Below are positions 1-9,439 of a stretch of DNA of 64,000 nt, piece after piece (positions within the stretch are counted from its first letter, which is position 1; the number at the start of each line of letters is the position of its first letter). The notes beneath the pieces were generated by a model. It did no database searches. It had not been told where the DNA came from and saw nothing but the letters and a program-made list of their open reading frames with translations. Made by a program: the position numbers and the translations under genes. Source of the DNA: Tolypocladium sp. Sup5 PDA-1 (lineage: Eukaryota; Ascomycota; Sordariomycetes; Hypocreales; Ophiocordycipitaceae). Where the stretch lies: assembly GCA_000750105.3 (NCBI GenBank), contig JPHH03000085.1, positions 1 through 64,000 of the forward strand, read 5' to 3'.

Positions 1-20
1 GGGGGGGTTTGTGTGTGTGT
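1..20. repeat. Simple sequence at window edge
   Basis: A run of seven G followed by T and GT dinucleotide repeats. Low-complexity DNA with no coding signal. Confidence 0.8.
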
Positions 21-850
21 ACAGTAATGGGCATAGCAAATTTTTCCGTCAAATTGATTCCTTCTTGATGCGACTCGAAGGTCAATGATGGCCGAACCAG
101 TAGGTTGCTATCTACAATCGCGCCCCGGTCATACCGAACCTATCAATCAAGAAGCGGTTAGCGTGCGAGCGATGCGATATGAAAAACTTGGGACGAAGTG
201 GGATTAGACTTGGCCATGATCCATAAGAATCTTTCGGGCGTCGGGTGGCTGCCTGCAAGGCGCAGGGAAGGCACAAAGTGTTACTGTTTCCTCGACCCAG
301 TTCTCCGACATCCAAAATAGAGTTTCCTAAACTGGCATGTACTGAACTGGTATGTCCTGAATTGGCACGCCCCGAATTGGCAGGATTCCATATTTTGCAA
401 GAACTGCTCATTTTGAAGTAATTCCAATAGCTCTTTGCCTGCTTGTTTACTTGTGGTCGCTGATCGTTGGCCAAAAGGACTTGGGTCCAAAGTTATACAA
501 CCAGACTCCGGCCAAGAGGTAAGTTTCACTGACTGCCCTGACGGCGATGGATATGTCGTAAGGCCGGTTAGTGAACCTATTGGTGCAGAGTCCCAACCCC
601 AACCTCACCTGATAGCACAGTGAACACAGACAAAACCGGACGTCAATTCTGACACCCAGTTGTCTCATGCTCTACCATTCCACTCTTTGACAATATCCTA
701 AATGCTCACCTACAGTACCTGTTGACCGCTATTTTGCTGAATTTGGTTGAGAACCTGGCGTACATCATGACCCACAACAGCGTCCAGGTGCCGTGTCCAT
801 CGACTTATCCACTACGCCTGGCATCGTTGCCCGTGGTATGACGACCAAGG
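21..850. other. No recognisable gene
   Basis: Only short overlapping reading frames on both strands, none with a recognisable domain. A run of related words (AACTGGCATGTACTGAACTGG, then ATTGGCACGCCCCGAATTGG, read as CTGAATTGGCA/CCGAATTGGCA) at about 330-385 forms a small degenerate repeat. I see no promoter or RNA gene that I can support. Confidence 0.5.
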
Positions 851-853
851 AGG

Positions 854-1658
854 ATGCTTATTACCACCGAGGCGCAAGGAGTTGACTCGCCAGATGACCG
901 ACCGCAAAAATATGGACAGCTCCATGACTGCTACCCCCAACGACATGATTGGCGATGCCCTCAGCGCTTACGCATCTTGAGGCCCTACCTGGGAGATAGA
1001 CCCCAAGCCTCAGGTCGGTGTCCGCGGCGGCACATCCCGTCCACCCCCTCGTGGTACTCGGAGGCTACACCTTTATGTCCGAATCCTTGATGGCCTGCCC
1101 AAATATGACCAGTATTGTCTACCGTAGTTGCCCAGATACGTTGCACTTTTGATCCAATTTTCGTCGCGATCCTTCCGTGCCAATGCAAACCCGAAGCCTT
1201 TCAATGTCGGCACCAAGTTCTGCTGTACCTTTGACGACGCTGAGCACTTTACCAAGCTTCTCAGTTTTAAGTTAACACGCGGACCTCGTGTGCCCACCAT
1301 CAGCATAAACACCCTCGGGCAAAAGTTCTATCTACCTGACTCCGTCCCCCAACGCGGCTGTCCAGATTCTGTCAAGCTTGCCATCAACGGCACCGATTGC
1401 ACCTCGCCGTCCATCTCTCAGCAAGGTCCGACCGGTTCACTCCACGACTATCAGATCTTGGGCACGCAGGATAAGTGTGATTACACCGAAACTATCAAGC
1501 AAGAAGCGGGCACTAACCGATCATTACAAATAAAGTGCAGGTTTACCACAAATATGCCTCCGTTCTTGGAGGAAGGGGGTTCTTTTTTTGGAGGATGGGT
1601 TGCCGCTTTTGGAGGACATGCCTTGAGGAACGAAAGAGACGAAAGGACTATGCCTTGA
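854..1658 (+). pseudogene. Decayed coding-like stretch of unknown identity
   Basis: From about 1010 to 1540 one plus-strand frame gives a protein-like composition and continues across a TAG at 1125-1127, so an older longer gene may lie here. After that stop the frame is open for 176 codons to 1658, with scattered Cys, Gly and Pro and no family I recognise. No clear start codon and no splice sites were assigned. It lies just outside the 3' end of the Helitron helicase, so it may be Helitron cargo or the insertion target. Treat as a low-confidence relic. Confidence 0.25.
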
Positions 1659-1716
1659 GGAACGAAGTGAAACGAGGTGACGAAAGGCCCTTGCCTTGAG
1701 GAACGAAAGGCCTTTC
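1556..1716. repeat. Short repeats and hairpin near Helitron 3' side
   Basis: The word CCTTGAGGAACGAA occurs three times (about 1620, 1653 and 1694), interleaved with GAAAGG and GGAGGA repeats. A potential stem pairs AAAGGCC at 1683-1689 with GGCCTTT at 1709-1715 around a 19-nt loop. The same word occurs in reverse orientation at about 11968, beside the second Helitron piece. Helitrons end in a short hairpin before CTRR, so this could be terminal or subterminal element sequence, but I did not find a clean CTRR end. Confidence 0.4.
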
Positions 1717-1928
1717 TGGACGCGCCGCTCCTTGCAAACTTCACCCCCCAAATTCCCGGCCTCTCATTGGCTAAAATGTTTTGGCTGCTCCGCTCTGCTT
1801 TCGCGGCACCAAATTCTGCCCGGACAATGATCGCTTCTTCTGATTGGCCGACCCCACACGCTTTGTTCCGACTCCCTTGGTTCTTGGTTCTTTCGTCAGA
1901 GATTCCTCCCTCATGCATCGCTTCCCGC

Positions 1929-4400
1929 CTAGCCCATGGGGTGAGGATAGTTGACGTCCAGCCAGTCCGACGCCTCTCGAACTGTGCTCTCGCTCAGCTG
2001 CCACAGCCTTGTCTGTGCAGCAGTCATTTCTTCCGGAACTTTGTTGCCCACCAAATCTCTCTCGCGCACTTTGGAGACAAGCACAATGCCATCCAGCGTC
2101 GGACACCTCGATAGCTGCACGTACAGGCTATACGGGTCGCATTGCGAGGAGACGACGCGGCCATCAACGTTTGATGTCCGTGTCCCTCGCAGCTCCAAAG
2201 CCACGCGCTCCAGCGTCCTGCCCTGCACTTTATAATCTGTACATGCAAAGGCTGCCGCACAAGGCAAGCCTTTCCGGCTCACATCGTTCTGCTGCCACGG
2301 CCGCTTCCGCTGGCATTGTATCTTGACGCTCATGGGCGTCAACAGGATCGTGCCTGGCGGCATTCCGACGAAGTGAACATCCTTTGTCGTCTCCGACTCG
2401 AGCATAATCCCCGCCGGCGGCCCGAAGTGGACCGTCATGCCGGCCGAGATCCGGTGGCCCGGATACGCCTTATCGAGGATAACCTCTAGCGCCGTGTAAC
2501 TGGCGCCGTTCACCAGCTTCAGCCCTTGATGGGTGTTGTGGTTCACGACGACGGGCATCCCTGGAACGAACATGAAAATGGCCGGTACCGGTATCGCACT
2601 GTCATCGCCCTGGTTCAGAATCATGATGGCCTCTTCCTCGGTCGGCAGGCCCTCCTTCCACTTGTGCTCCGAGATGAAGATGCGCAAGATCGATCGCTGC
2701 TGGATGCGGAACGCCAGGCTTGCCTCCATGTTGAGGTTCCACCGATTCCGATTCAACGGCGTCACCACGGTGATGCTCGTTTCCCACGGGATCCGCCTGC
2801 CCTCCTCGTAGCACCTTGAGTTGAGGAGATCCAAGTCCGTGTGATCCTGCACGCCGAGTCGGATCCGCTTCAGCAGCCTCTGTAATTCCGGGTCTCCTGC
2901 GGCGCGCACTTGCTCGTCCAGCATGACAACTGTCGTGAATTTGTTCCACAGCGCGTGTGCCTTATCGTGCTGGTGCCGCTGCTCGGCCTTGAACGAATTG
3001 TCTACGTCCCACGAGATAGCCGCGCTGGGGAGAAGAGTAGACCGCTCCTGGACGGGGCGAAACTGGTGAAAGTCTCCGCAGAAGAGGACGATAGGGATTC
3101 CTCCGAAATCTCGCTGCGAACCGCGTAGCCTGCAAAGATGCTCATTCACCGCATGTAGTGTTCGCGCCCCGAGCATGCTCACCTCGTCGATAACTAACAC
3201 GTCCTTCTCCTGCCAATCCATCCGAGACTGGCCGTTGACGAACCGCTCTGCCTGCCTCGCTAGTCGCACGCCATCGAGGTCCCTGGCCGTGTTCGCGACT
3301 GCCGCGATGTCTTTCGAGAACCCACAGGCAGAGTGGATTGTGATGCCGTTAATTCGCGCCGCTGCGGTTCCTGATGTTGCCGTTATCAACAAACGGTTCG
3401 ATTGGTCCTTTGACGCAAAGAGCTCGACGAGCGCCTCAATGACTCGAGACTTGCCGGTTCCGCCTTCTCCACCGACGAACTGGCATAGCTGACTTACGTT
3501 GCCTTTCTCGCTTTGTCGCATTAGATCAAGCTGGCGGCAAATAAGTAGGAAGGCGATTGCCTGCCTCTTGTTCAGCGTGAATCGCGCTACCAAGGCCTTG
3601 CCCGCCTGGAAGAAGGACGTTGAGGCACCAAATTGGATCTGCATTCTTGCGCCTGTCCCCACTTCCGTTTCCTCGAAGTCCTCTGCCGTCATCTGGACAT
3701 CGTCCTCCCCGAAACCTGTCAGCACGCTCCGCACCGCCGCGCAGCGATCATTCATTGGGGCTGTGGCCACGCTTTGTATGCCCTGTATCATCTTTTCTCT
3801 CTCCCTGGACGCACAGATTTGCTGCGACTTAATAGCTCTAACCTGACTCTGTGCCGGTACGGAAGCTCCGGAGGATGCCCTCCCCTGGGTGTTGATTCGT
3901 CTTGGCCCCCGCTCGAATAGCAATGTTGTTTGCAGCTCCGACGACGAGGACAGCGCCGATTGCTGAAAGCGGCTCAGTTCCTGCATCATTGCTGTCAGCT
4001 CTGGCGAGCCGGCCGTGATCTGATTTGTCCCGATCGCACTTCTGACGACGTCGATTAGACGCATTGTATTCCCGGTGCCGTCAGCCTGGTACACCGATCC
4101 AGGCTCTTCACCCGCCTCCCCGGCGCCATCCTCGTCGGGATGTACTGCCGTGAAGTCATTGTCACCGGATGAGGCTGCCCACTGCTTGGCGTCCCGCTTT
4201 GCGTCTTCGGCCGACCGTCGCAGCAATTGCACATTGTCGACGTAACACGATATTCTCGGGACCAAAAATGATCGTTTCCGCGCCCATATGGAGTTGATGT
4301 CGCCATTTTCTTCGCCTAAGAAGGACTCCCAGGGCACGAACAACGCAAGATGCTGCACAGCCGCTCTTGGATGTGGAAATTTAGCATTTTCGACGCGACC
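1929..4400 (-). CDS. Helitron PIF1-type helicase (C-terminal part of RepHel)
   Basis: ATP-dependent 5'-3' DNA helicase that unwinds the strand being mobilised. About 800 residues carry Walker A (GGEGGTGKSRVI), Walker B (VLVIDEVSML), the FCGDFHQFRPV motif, and the C-terminal signature SLYVQLSRCPTLDGIVLVSK near the end. The frame is open from 4358 to 1929 and the similarity to Helitron proteins starts near 4400 (LALFVPWESFLGE). It follows the Rep part in a different frame: the upstream frame ends at 4316, overlapping by about 40 nt, and I see no intron there, so a one-base indel is the simplest reading. The helicase motifs themselves are intact. Copy 2 (11990-12940) covers the same C-terminus. 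Confidence 0.85.
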   Translation of the reverse strand, partial: GRVENAKFPHPRAAVQHLALFVPWESFLGEENGDINSIWARKRSFLVPRISCYVDNVQLLRRSAEDAKRDAKQWAASSGDNDFTAVHPDEDGAGEAGEEPGSVYQADGTGNTMRLIDVVRSAIGTNQITAGSPELTAMMQELSRFQQSALSSSSELQTTLLFERGPRRINTQGRASSGASVPAQSQVRAIKSQQICASREREKMIQGIQSVATAPMNDRCAAVRSVLTGFGEDDVQMTAEDFEETEVGTGARMQIQFGASTSFFQAGKALVARFTLNKRQAIAFLLICRQLDLMRQSEKGNVSQLCQFVGGEGGTGKSRVIEALVELFASKDQSNRLLITATSGTAAARINGITIHSACGFSKDIAAVANTARDLDGVRLARQAERFVNGQSRMDWQEKDVLVIDEVSMLGARTLHAVNEHLCRLRGSQRDFGGIPIVLFCGDFHQFRPVQERSTLLPSAAISWDVDNSFKAEQRHQHDKAHALWNKFTTVVMLDEQVRAAGDPELQRLLKRIRLGVQDHTDLDLLNSRCYEEGRRIPWETSITVVTPLNRNRWNLNMEASLAFRIQQRSILRIFISEHKWKEGLPTEEEAIMILNQGDDSAIPVPAIFMFVPGMPVVVNHNTHQGLKLVNGASYTALEVILDKAYPGHRISAGMTVHFGPPAGIMLESETTKDVHFVGMPPGTILLTPMSVKIQCQRKRPWQQNDVSRKGLPCAAAFACTDYKVQGRTLERVALELRGTRTSNVDGRVVSSQCDPYSLYVQLSRCPTLDGIVLVSKVRERDLVGNKVPEEMTAAQTRLWQLSESTVREASDWLDVNYPHPMG

Positions 4401-5488
4401 TTTCTATTCAGTCGAGGGCAAACGCACCTTCGATAGCACGACCGTTCATCGTCGTCGTCGAAATCCTTGCTCAAATACCCGTCGAGACAAACCGTGGCCT
4501 GCTTGCCCGGCCGTCTGAGCACCTGTACCCAACTTCTTCCTGGTGCCCACCCCTTCTCGAATGGGACTTCTCCCCAGGTGGCGGGCCTCCCGTCTCTGTC
4601 GTTGCGCTTTAGCTTGACCAGCGAAACATAGTCATAGAGACACAGCTCTCGCAGGACATCTCCCCGGTGGCGATATGCCTCAACACGACAAATCCTTTGG
4701 CCTGCTTCTTCAACAATAATTGCCTCGTCCACGGAGCCGTCTGCGGTTGCTGCACCACTTTCTTGTCGAAGGTGCCGCCATTGTCGGAATACGTGCCAGT
4801 AGAGCAATGATACGTTGAGATACGCCCAGGCACTGCTATTCGTCAGTTCAGTCGGATATCCCAGAAGGTCCGCCACGACCTCGACCAGCGATAGCGGCCG
4901 CTCCGTGAACACGCGGTTCGCCACCTTCATCAAAAACTGTCGGGTCCTATTCTGGGCGCCGTCGTCACCGACACCTCCATCCCCACGAATGTCCGCGCCG
5001 TCAGCCATTCCCTCACCAATTTTGGGCGGTAGCAGTTCAGCCGCCGCAGCCACACGCTTCCACACAGGGTCCTCCACCTTGGTCGCGTAGTTGGTGACAT
5101 AAAAGACAAGGGCCATGGTCTTACGCTGTGTGGCGATGAAAGATATGTCATGGTTGTGACGAAGTCCCACAGCAATGGCCTTGTTCCACCGATTCACCAT
5201 GCTGTGCGACCTCCGAATCCTCAACACGCCGTCTCCCGTGAACGACGTCCTGTCGACCAACCGCCACGGTGCCTTGAAACGACAGAGATCCCCTTTTCGC
5301 CTCTTTTTGCCCAGCGAGTACTTGACACAGGTCGGGCTATGGGTGTGGATCTGCGTTGCGCCGGCACAGAAATTCGCTTCCTCGTCGAACGAGGCTGAAA
5401 ACTGCCGGTCATCACTCAGTAATTGCGATATGTCTGACGTTGCCGATCGCTCAGCCTGGATTGCACAGAAACCTTCCTGGTCCAGATC
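4316..5488 (-). CDS. Helitron Rep, second exon (two-tyrosine motif)
   Basis: Continuation of the rolling-circle Rep endonuclease. It starts after a predicted acceptor at 5489-5490 with DLDQEGF and carries FYVTNYATK (about 5090-5120), the paired catalytic tyrosines (Y-x3-Y) that cut and hold DNA ends. The third Helitron copy (45.5-48.2 kb) reads through the equivalent point without an intron (SVFHECLDED against SVFSE/DLDQE here), which supports the join. After about 380 residues the frame closes at 4316, and the helicase part continues in another frame. The stretch between Rep and helicase is poorly conserved, so the exact break is placed only to within about 60 nt. Confidence 0.8.
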   Translation of the reverse strand, partial: DLDQEGFCAIQAERSATSDISQLLSDDRQFSASFDEEANFCAGATQIHTHSPTCVKYSLGKKRRKGDLCRFKAPWRLVDRTSFTGDGVLRIRRSHSMVNRWNKAIAVGLRHNHDISFIATQRKTMALVFYVTNYATKVEDPVWKRVAAAAELLPPKIGEGMADGADIRGDGGVGDDGAQNRTRQFLMKVANRVFTERPLSLVEVVADLLGYPTELTNSSAWAYLNVSLLYWHVFRQWRHLRQESGAATADGSVDEAIIVEEAGQRICRVEAYRHRGDVLRELCLYDYVSLVKLKRNDRDGRPATWGEVPFEKGWAPGRSWVQVLRRPGKQATVCLDGYLSKDFDDDDERSCYRRCVCPRLNRKVASKMLNFHIQERLCSILRCSCPGSPS

Positions 5489-5564
5489 CTATCTTGCTCG
5501 TCAGCTTTGCCGTACTTGACCGACGAGGGACCTAGGCCAACCCGCCCCCGTTCCTTACACATAC
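5489..5564 (-). other. Predicted spliceosomal intron in the Helitron Rep gene
   Basis: A 76-nt intron on the minus strand, with donor TTCCGAG/GTATGT and acceptor GATAG/GATCTG. Both exons are in phase 0, and the intron contains an in-frame stop, so splicing is needed to join the HUH and two-tyrosine halves of Rep. A branch-like GCTGAC lies about 20 nt before the acceptor. Confidence 0.75.
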
Positions 5565-7016
5565 CTCGGAAAAGACACTGTTAACATATTCGAGGATGCG
5601 TTCCCGGTATGCCGATTGATCCTCGCCGTGGATGTCGGCAAGCATCGAGCTTAGATGCATGTTCCCATGAAGCCAGAGCAACCCATGGATATGAAGCGCC
5701 CCTCGCTCGTTGGTCTCAACGGCACCATAATAGTGCCTGATGCGCCCAAATACCGATTCCTCTCCCACTCTCACGTAATGTTCGAAGAACAACGTCATCT
5801 CTCGGTGGAAGAATTCGGCCGAGCTCAAGGGGTCCGAGATGGCCAGCCGCGTACGTTTGAACGCCATATCGAGGCTTTTCAAGAAAGCTTCGGCCGCTTC
5901 AGGATCATGAGTGCGGTATGCCGCCAATCTGAGCTTCACTGGGTTCGTTATGTCATTCGGATTGAGCGTAAACCAAATTGCAGGCACGCCGTGGCATAAA
6001 ATCAAGGACTGGATTCTGCGTCGCATGCTTAGACGGAGCTCCCTTGACATGGGCTGCCGATAGCCGTATAGCGAAAGGGATCTCAGAAGCTCCTTCACGC
6101 CGTCGTCGGTAGTCTTGCCCGAGCTCTCCAACTCCGCCCTGGCCGCCGCCAATCTGTCTGCTGTCAGCGACTGTACAATGCTCTCTACTTTGCGGAAATT
6201 CTTCCGCGTCACGCTCAGCATGCTGACACGACGATTTCTCGACCGCACCCCCATATTGAACACAAGAAACGAGAAGATGGTATGCATCGCGAACCGGCCG
6301 CCATGGCGCCGCAGCACAATGCCAGCCCATGTCCGAAGGCTCATGTTCCGAGACAGCAAGAGATCGCGCGCCGCCGTCTCATCTCTGGCAGCCGTACCCA
6401 GCGAATTGGTCGCCCTTGCCGCCCCAAGGACGGCTTCCTCCGCCAGCCGTGGTCCTCCCGAGCCGAACGGGAATAGAGCGGGAAACGTCTTCGCGAAGAA
6501 TGAGGCGTCCAGCGAGTCGGCGAATTCGTCGCCATGACAAACGTGAATGTACGGCTCACGGCCATCGGCAACCCCTCGCTCCGCCTCCGTCGATCTTATC
6601 CGTGTCCTCGGCCCCATACGGTCGTCCTCGGCACCGTCGCCCCCCACGGCTTTGCAAGCAAAGCGGAGCTTCTCCGCATCCGACACGGCCGGCGGTCCGT
6701 CCCACGCAAACATTCCAGAACAGGTTACCTCGCTAATGATGTTCGCGCCGCCGGTCTCGTCGGCATCGTTCCCCTCAGATGTGTGACTCTGACTATTGGG
6801 TACGTCTTGCCCTTGGTATGTATAGTTGAGCGAGGACTTCCTCAATCTCTGCTGGATCTTCGTCGTCCATAGCCCGCTCCGCGGGCGGCACGATGTGCGC
6901 CGTTCGTGTTCTCCCCCACGCGGACGGCTCGTTCCGCTCCATCCGGTCGTATACCATCGACGGTACACCATGCGACAGAGTTTCCCAACTCTCCATCTCC
7001 GCCCCATTAATCTCAA
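5565..7016 (-). CDS. Helitron Rep, HUH endonuclease half
   Basis: Helitron-like N-terminal Rep domain (rolling-circle initiator, single-strand DNA nickase). The frame shows the conserved run SAEFFHREMTLFFEHYVR and then GALHIHGLLWLHGN (about 5660-5700), whose His-x-His pair is the metal-binding HUH motif. It ends at the donor of the predicted intron at 5564. The N-terminal part overlaps the preceding frame (6793-8910) out of phase; the switch probably lies between about 6790 and 6840, where the upstream frame ends and this one becomes Helitron-like. That is a second apparent frameshift in the element. Confidence 0.8.
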
Positions 7017-8910
7017 TGTCGGCGTAATGAGTGTTATTCTTCTTTAACCAGGCAAGGGCTCTCTCGACAACTTGGCGCCTCACTGACAGGAGACCCGACA
7101 AGTCGCTCGGTGCTGGCTTCTCCGCGCCCTGCCAGGATACGTGGATCTCATCCATGACTTGCAGAAGCGGGTGAGGGAGCACCTTGGTGGCCAGCTCCTG
7201 CACGTTGTTCGGAAACACCGTGATGTGGCCCTTGACATGCCTCGGATACCTCACGGCCTGCCTCTGACCACCTGGGATGCTGTATCTCGTCACAAACCCA
7301 TAGCATGAGTTCAAGCTGATGAGCTTCTCCTCCACCGGCGTGAGGCCCTTCAACTCATCAGGAAACATGTGTTCACACCCAAGGCGACTGTGCAGCTGAG
7401 CCGCTGGCGATAGGCCACCCCGCATCAAGCAACGTACACATTCCGCACAAGTCGGGACGGTCTCGCCCACAGGAAAGCAGCTCCGACACGAAAGTGGTGA
7501 GCGACCGACCTTCTCGACACAGCCAGCCGCCCACCTTTCCCATGCCAATTGTCTCAACTCTTTTTTCGTGCGCTTGCGGTAACACAGCATGCAGGTCCGT
7601 GTTGGCAAGGTCTCCGCATCGTGGAATGCCTTGTAGAAGCCCTGTACGGTCGACACCTTTCTTTCATGCGGTATCGGCGTACACCACGTCTGCTCGTTGG
7701 AGAGTCTCCCTTTCATGGCGAAATCTTCCTCTAATAAGCGCAACACGCTGCATAGGTCCTCGAGTTGCAATTCTTGCCGTCTCTGCCTTCGCGTTCCAGC
7801 GCGAGTTTGTTTTCTCGGCGGTTCCTCTTGGCTGGCATTATCGATGGTCCTCTTCTCCAGCCGCCTCAGCTGAGTCGGACCTGCAACCTCATTTTGCTGT
7901 GGCTGTTTTGTTTGTCGAGACCCGGCTTTGGAGGCTGATACCGGCCGCGATCGTCCACCGAGGTTGGCTTCTTCAGGTTCATACTCCGTATCTTTTGGCA
8001 TGATGGGCCGCGCGGCATGTTGATTGGTTTGTCCAATTCGGTGCCTCATCCTAGTTATTGGCCTTCCTTGCTTGCGTTCTGTCGTGAGGCAGCGTGCTTG
8101 TCCGAGACGATCGTTCGGGCTCGCCCTCATGCCATTGCGACACTCTCCAGATCGAACATCCGGCGACGTCTCAGCACCCTTAGCAAATGGCCCGTCCTTG
8201 TCGACGTTGCTGATCTTCCCTATCGAAGGCTGGACATCAGAACGCGCCGGTGAAGCTGCCCCAGCTGGGTTGCCCTGCCCATCATCGTCTTGTCCGCTTT
8301 TCCTGGGCGCAATGCGCTGATGTGATGGCGGGAACTCGGCTACCACTGCCTGCATAGAACGCGAGCGTTGCTTAAAACCTTCCCTATAGGAGACACCACT
8401 TGACTTCAATGTTCTCTTTGGTCGCCGACCGCCTCGCTGAGGTCGCTTGGGCAACGCCCTAACGATCGCTTCCGCTTGCTCTCTTGCCGTACTTTCGGGA
8501 ACCGGTAGTTCCTTGGCCAGGATAGGGCGAAATGCTGATGTCCCATTCAGCTGTCTGTCGTACGTCGGCGGTCGTCTCGACTGATCCTCCCCTTCGTTGT
8601 GTTCCCGCTCGGAAACGCCTCCAACATCAACAGTCGCTCCCGACATGCCTCCCCCATGTTCTCGCCCAAACATGGGCAACTCATGGTCCATATTTTTCGC
8701 CATGCTGCCGCGCGCCGATGTCGCGAGAAGTTCAGACGAGAGACGTACGCAAGCAAACTCTTGGCTGCGAACTATCTTTGCTTGAGCAATCTCGCTGGCT
8801 ACCAGCAATGCTTCTTGACAAAGGGATTTTTCCCCATTGACGACGGTTCCCATGCTCTGATCTTTCTTTCTAGACAATGCTTTCCTAAACTGTCGAAGCA
8901 ACTTTCCCAT
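6793..8910 (-). CDS. Helitron N-terminal region (Cys-rich, DUF6570-like)
   Basis: 705 codons from the ATG at 8910. The first half is a low-complexity basic and Gly/Arg/Gln-rich tail typical of a DNA-binding or disordered N-terminus. The second half has Cys pairs (CMLCYRKR, CRSC, CAECVRC, C-E-H-M-F-P-D-E-L) followed by the Helitron-conserved block GFVTRYSIPGG...RHVKGHITVFPNN and LPHPLLQVMDEIHVSW. The same block occurs in the third copy near 47.4 kb. It is usually the N-terminus of the RepHel polyprotein; here it ends at a TAG at 6793 and the protein resumes in another frame. Confidence 0.8.
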   Translation of the reverse strand: MGKLLRQFRKALSRKKDQSMGTVVNGEKSLCQEALLVASEIAQAKIVRSQEFACVRLSSELLATSARGSMAKNMDHELPMFGREHGGGMSGATVDVGGVSEREHNEGEDQSRRPPTYDRQLNGTSAFRPILAKELPVPESTAREQAEAIVRALPKRPQRGGRRPKRTLKSSGVSYREGFKQRSRSMQAVVAEFPPSHQRIAPRKSGQDDDGQGNPAGAASPARSDVQPSIGKISNVDKDGPFAKGAETSPDVRSGECRNGMRASPNDRLGQARCLTTERKQGRPITRMRHRIGQTNQHAARPIMPKDTEYEPEEANLGGRSRPVSASKAGSRQTKQPQQNEVAGPTQLRRLEKRTIDNASQEEPPRKQTRAGTRRQRRQELQLEDLCSVLRLLEEDFAMKGRLSNEQTWCTPIPHERKVSTVQGFYKAFHDAETLPTRTCMLCYRKRTKKELRQLAWERWAAGCVEKVGRSPLSCRSCFPVGETVPTCAECVRCLMRGGLSPAAQLHSRLGCEHMFPDELKGLTPVEEKLISLNSCYGFVTRYSIPGGQRQAVRYPRHVKGHITVFPNNVQELATKVLPHPLLQVMDEIHVSWQGAEKPAPSDLSGLLSVRRQVVERALAWLKKNNTHYADIEINGAEMESWETLSHGVPSMVYDRMERNEPSAWGRTRTAHIVPPAERAMDDEDPAEIEEVLAQLYIPRARRTQ

Positions 8911-8939
8911 GTTTCTCTCAATCCTCCATAAACCTGCTG

Positions 8940-9285
8940 CTATGCATCCATCGTCACGCTCTCGGCCGGTCCATGCATAGGAAGCCTCACCGCAACTTTG
9001 TCCAGAGCGGCGTTCAACTGCTGCGCTCTCCCCCTCATCTTCTCAATCTACCGTCGCAAGTGCCGGACTTGAAGGAGGATGGTGCCAGACTTGCTTTTTC
9101 TGCGATGATCTTGCTGCAACAGAGATCAGGATAGCCCTGCCATCCACCTGCAGGTCACCAAGAGCGATGCCGTCCAGCTCTTCCAAGACCTTCTTTTCCA
9201 ACTTTCGCATCAATTCTAGCGGCAACTTTCCCCAGACCGCCTCGTCGTGTGACTCATTCGTGGTGTCAAGAACCATGTGCACCAT
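8940..9285 (-). CDS. Small Helitron-linked reading frame, possibly two exons
   Basis: From the ATG at 9285 the frame encodes about 65 residues rich in Leu, Glu and Lys (LELMRKLEKKVLEELDG), likely a short helical or coiled-coil protein. A possible 43-nt intron (9048-9090, donor GTCTGG, acceptor GGTAG) would join IEKMRGRAQQLNAALDKV and end at 8940. The donor is weak and the intron unusually short, so the join is uncertain. It lies between the Helitron RepHel start and the divergent companion gene and shares their intergenic region. Confidence 0.3.
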
Positions 9286-9439
9286 GCATCCTTCCTACTT
9301 CTCATGACGAAGGTGCTATTCCTTCTCACGAATTCCATACATTCAAGATCGATTAAATATTAAGTTGATCCTTCATTCCCTAATTTTTTTCTCAAAGTTG
9401 TGTACTAAAGGACGACGTATCAACCTGTACGGAAACACA

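Noticed and set aside
1677..2114. Plus-strand open frame over the Helitron 3' end
   Set aside because: It is the reverse shadow of the helicase C-terminus and repeat DNA; no start context or domain.
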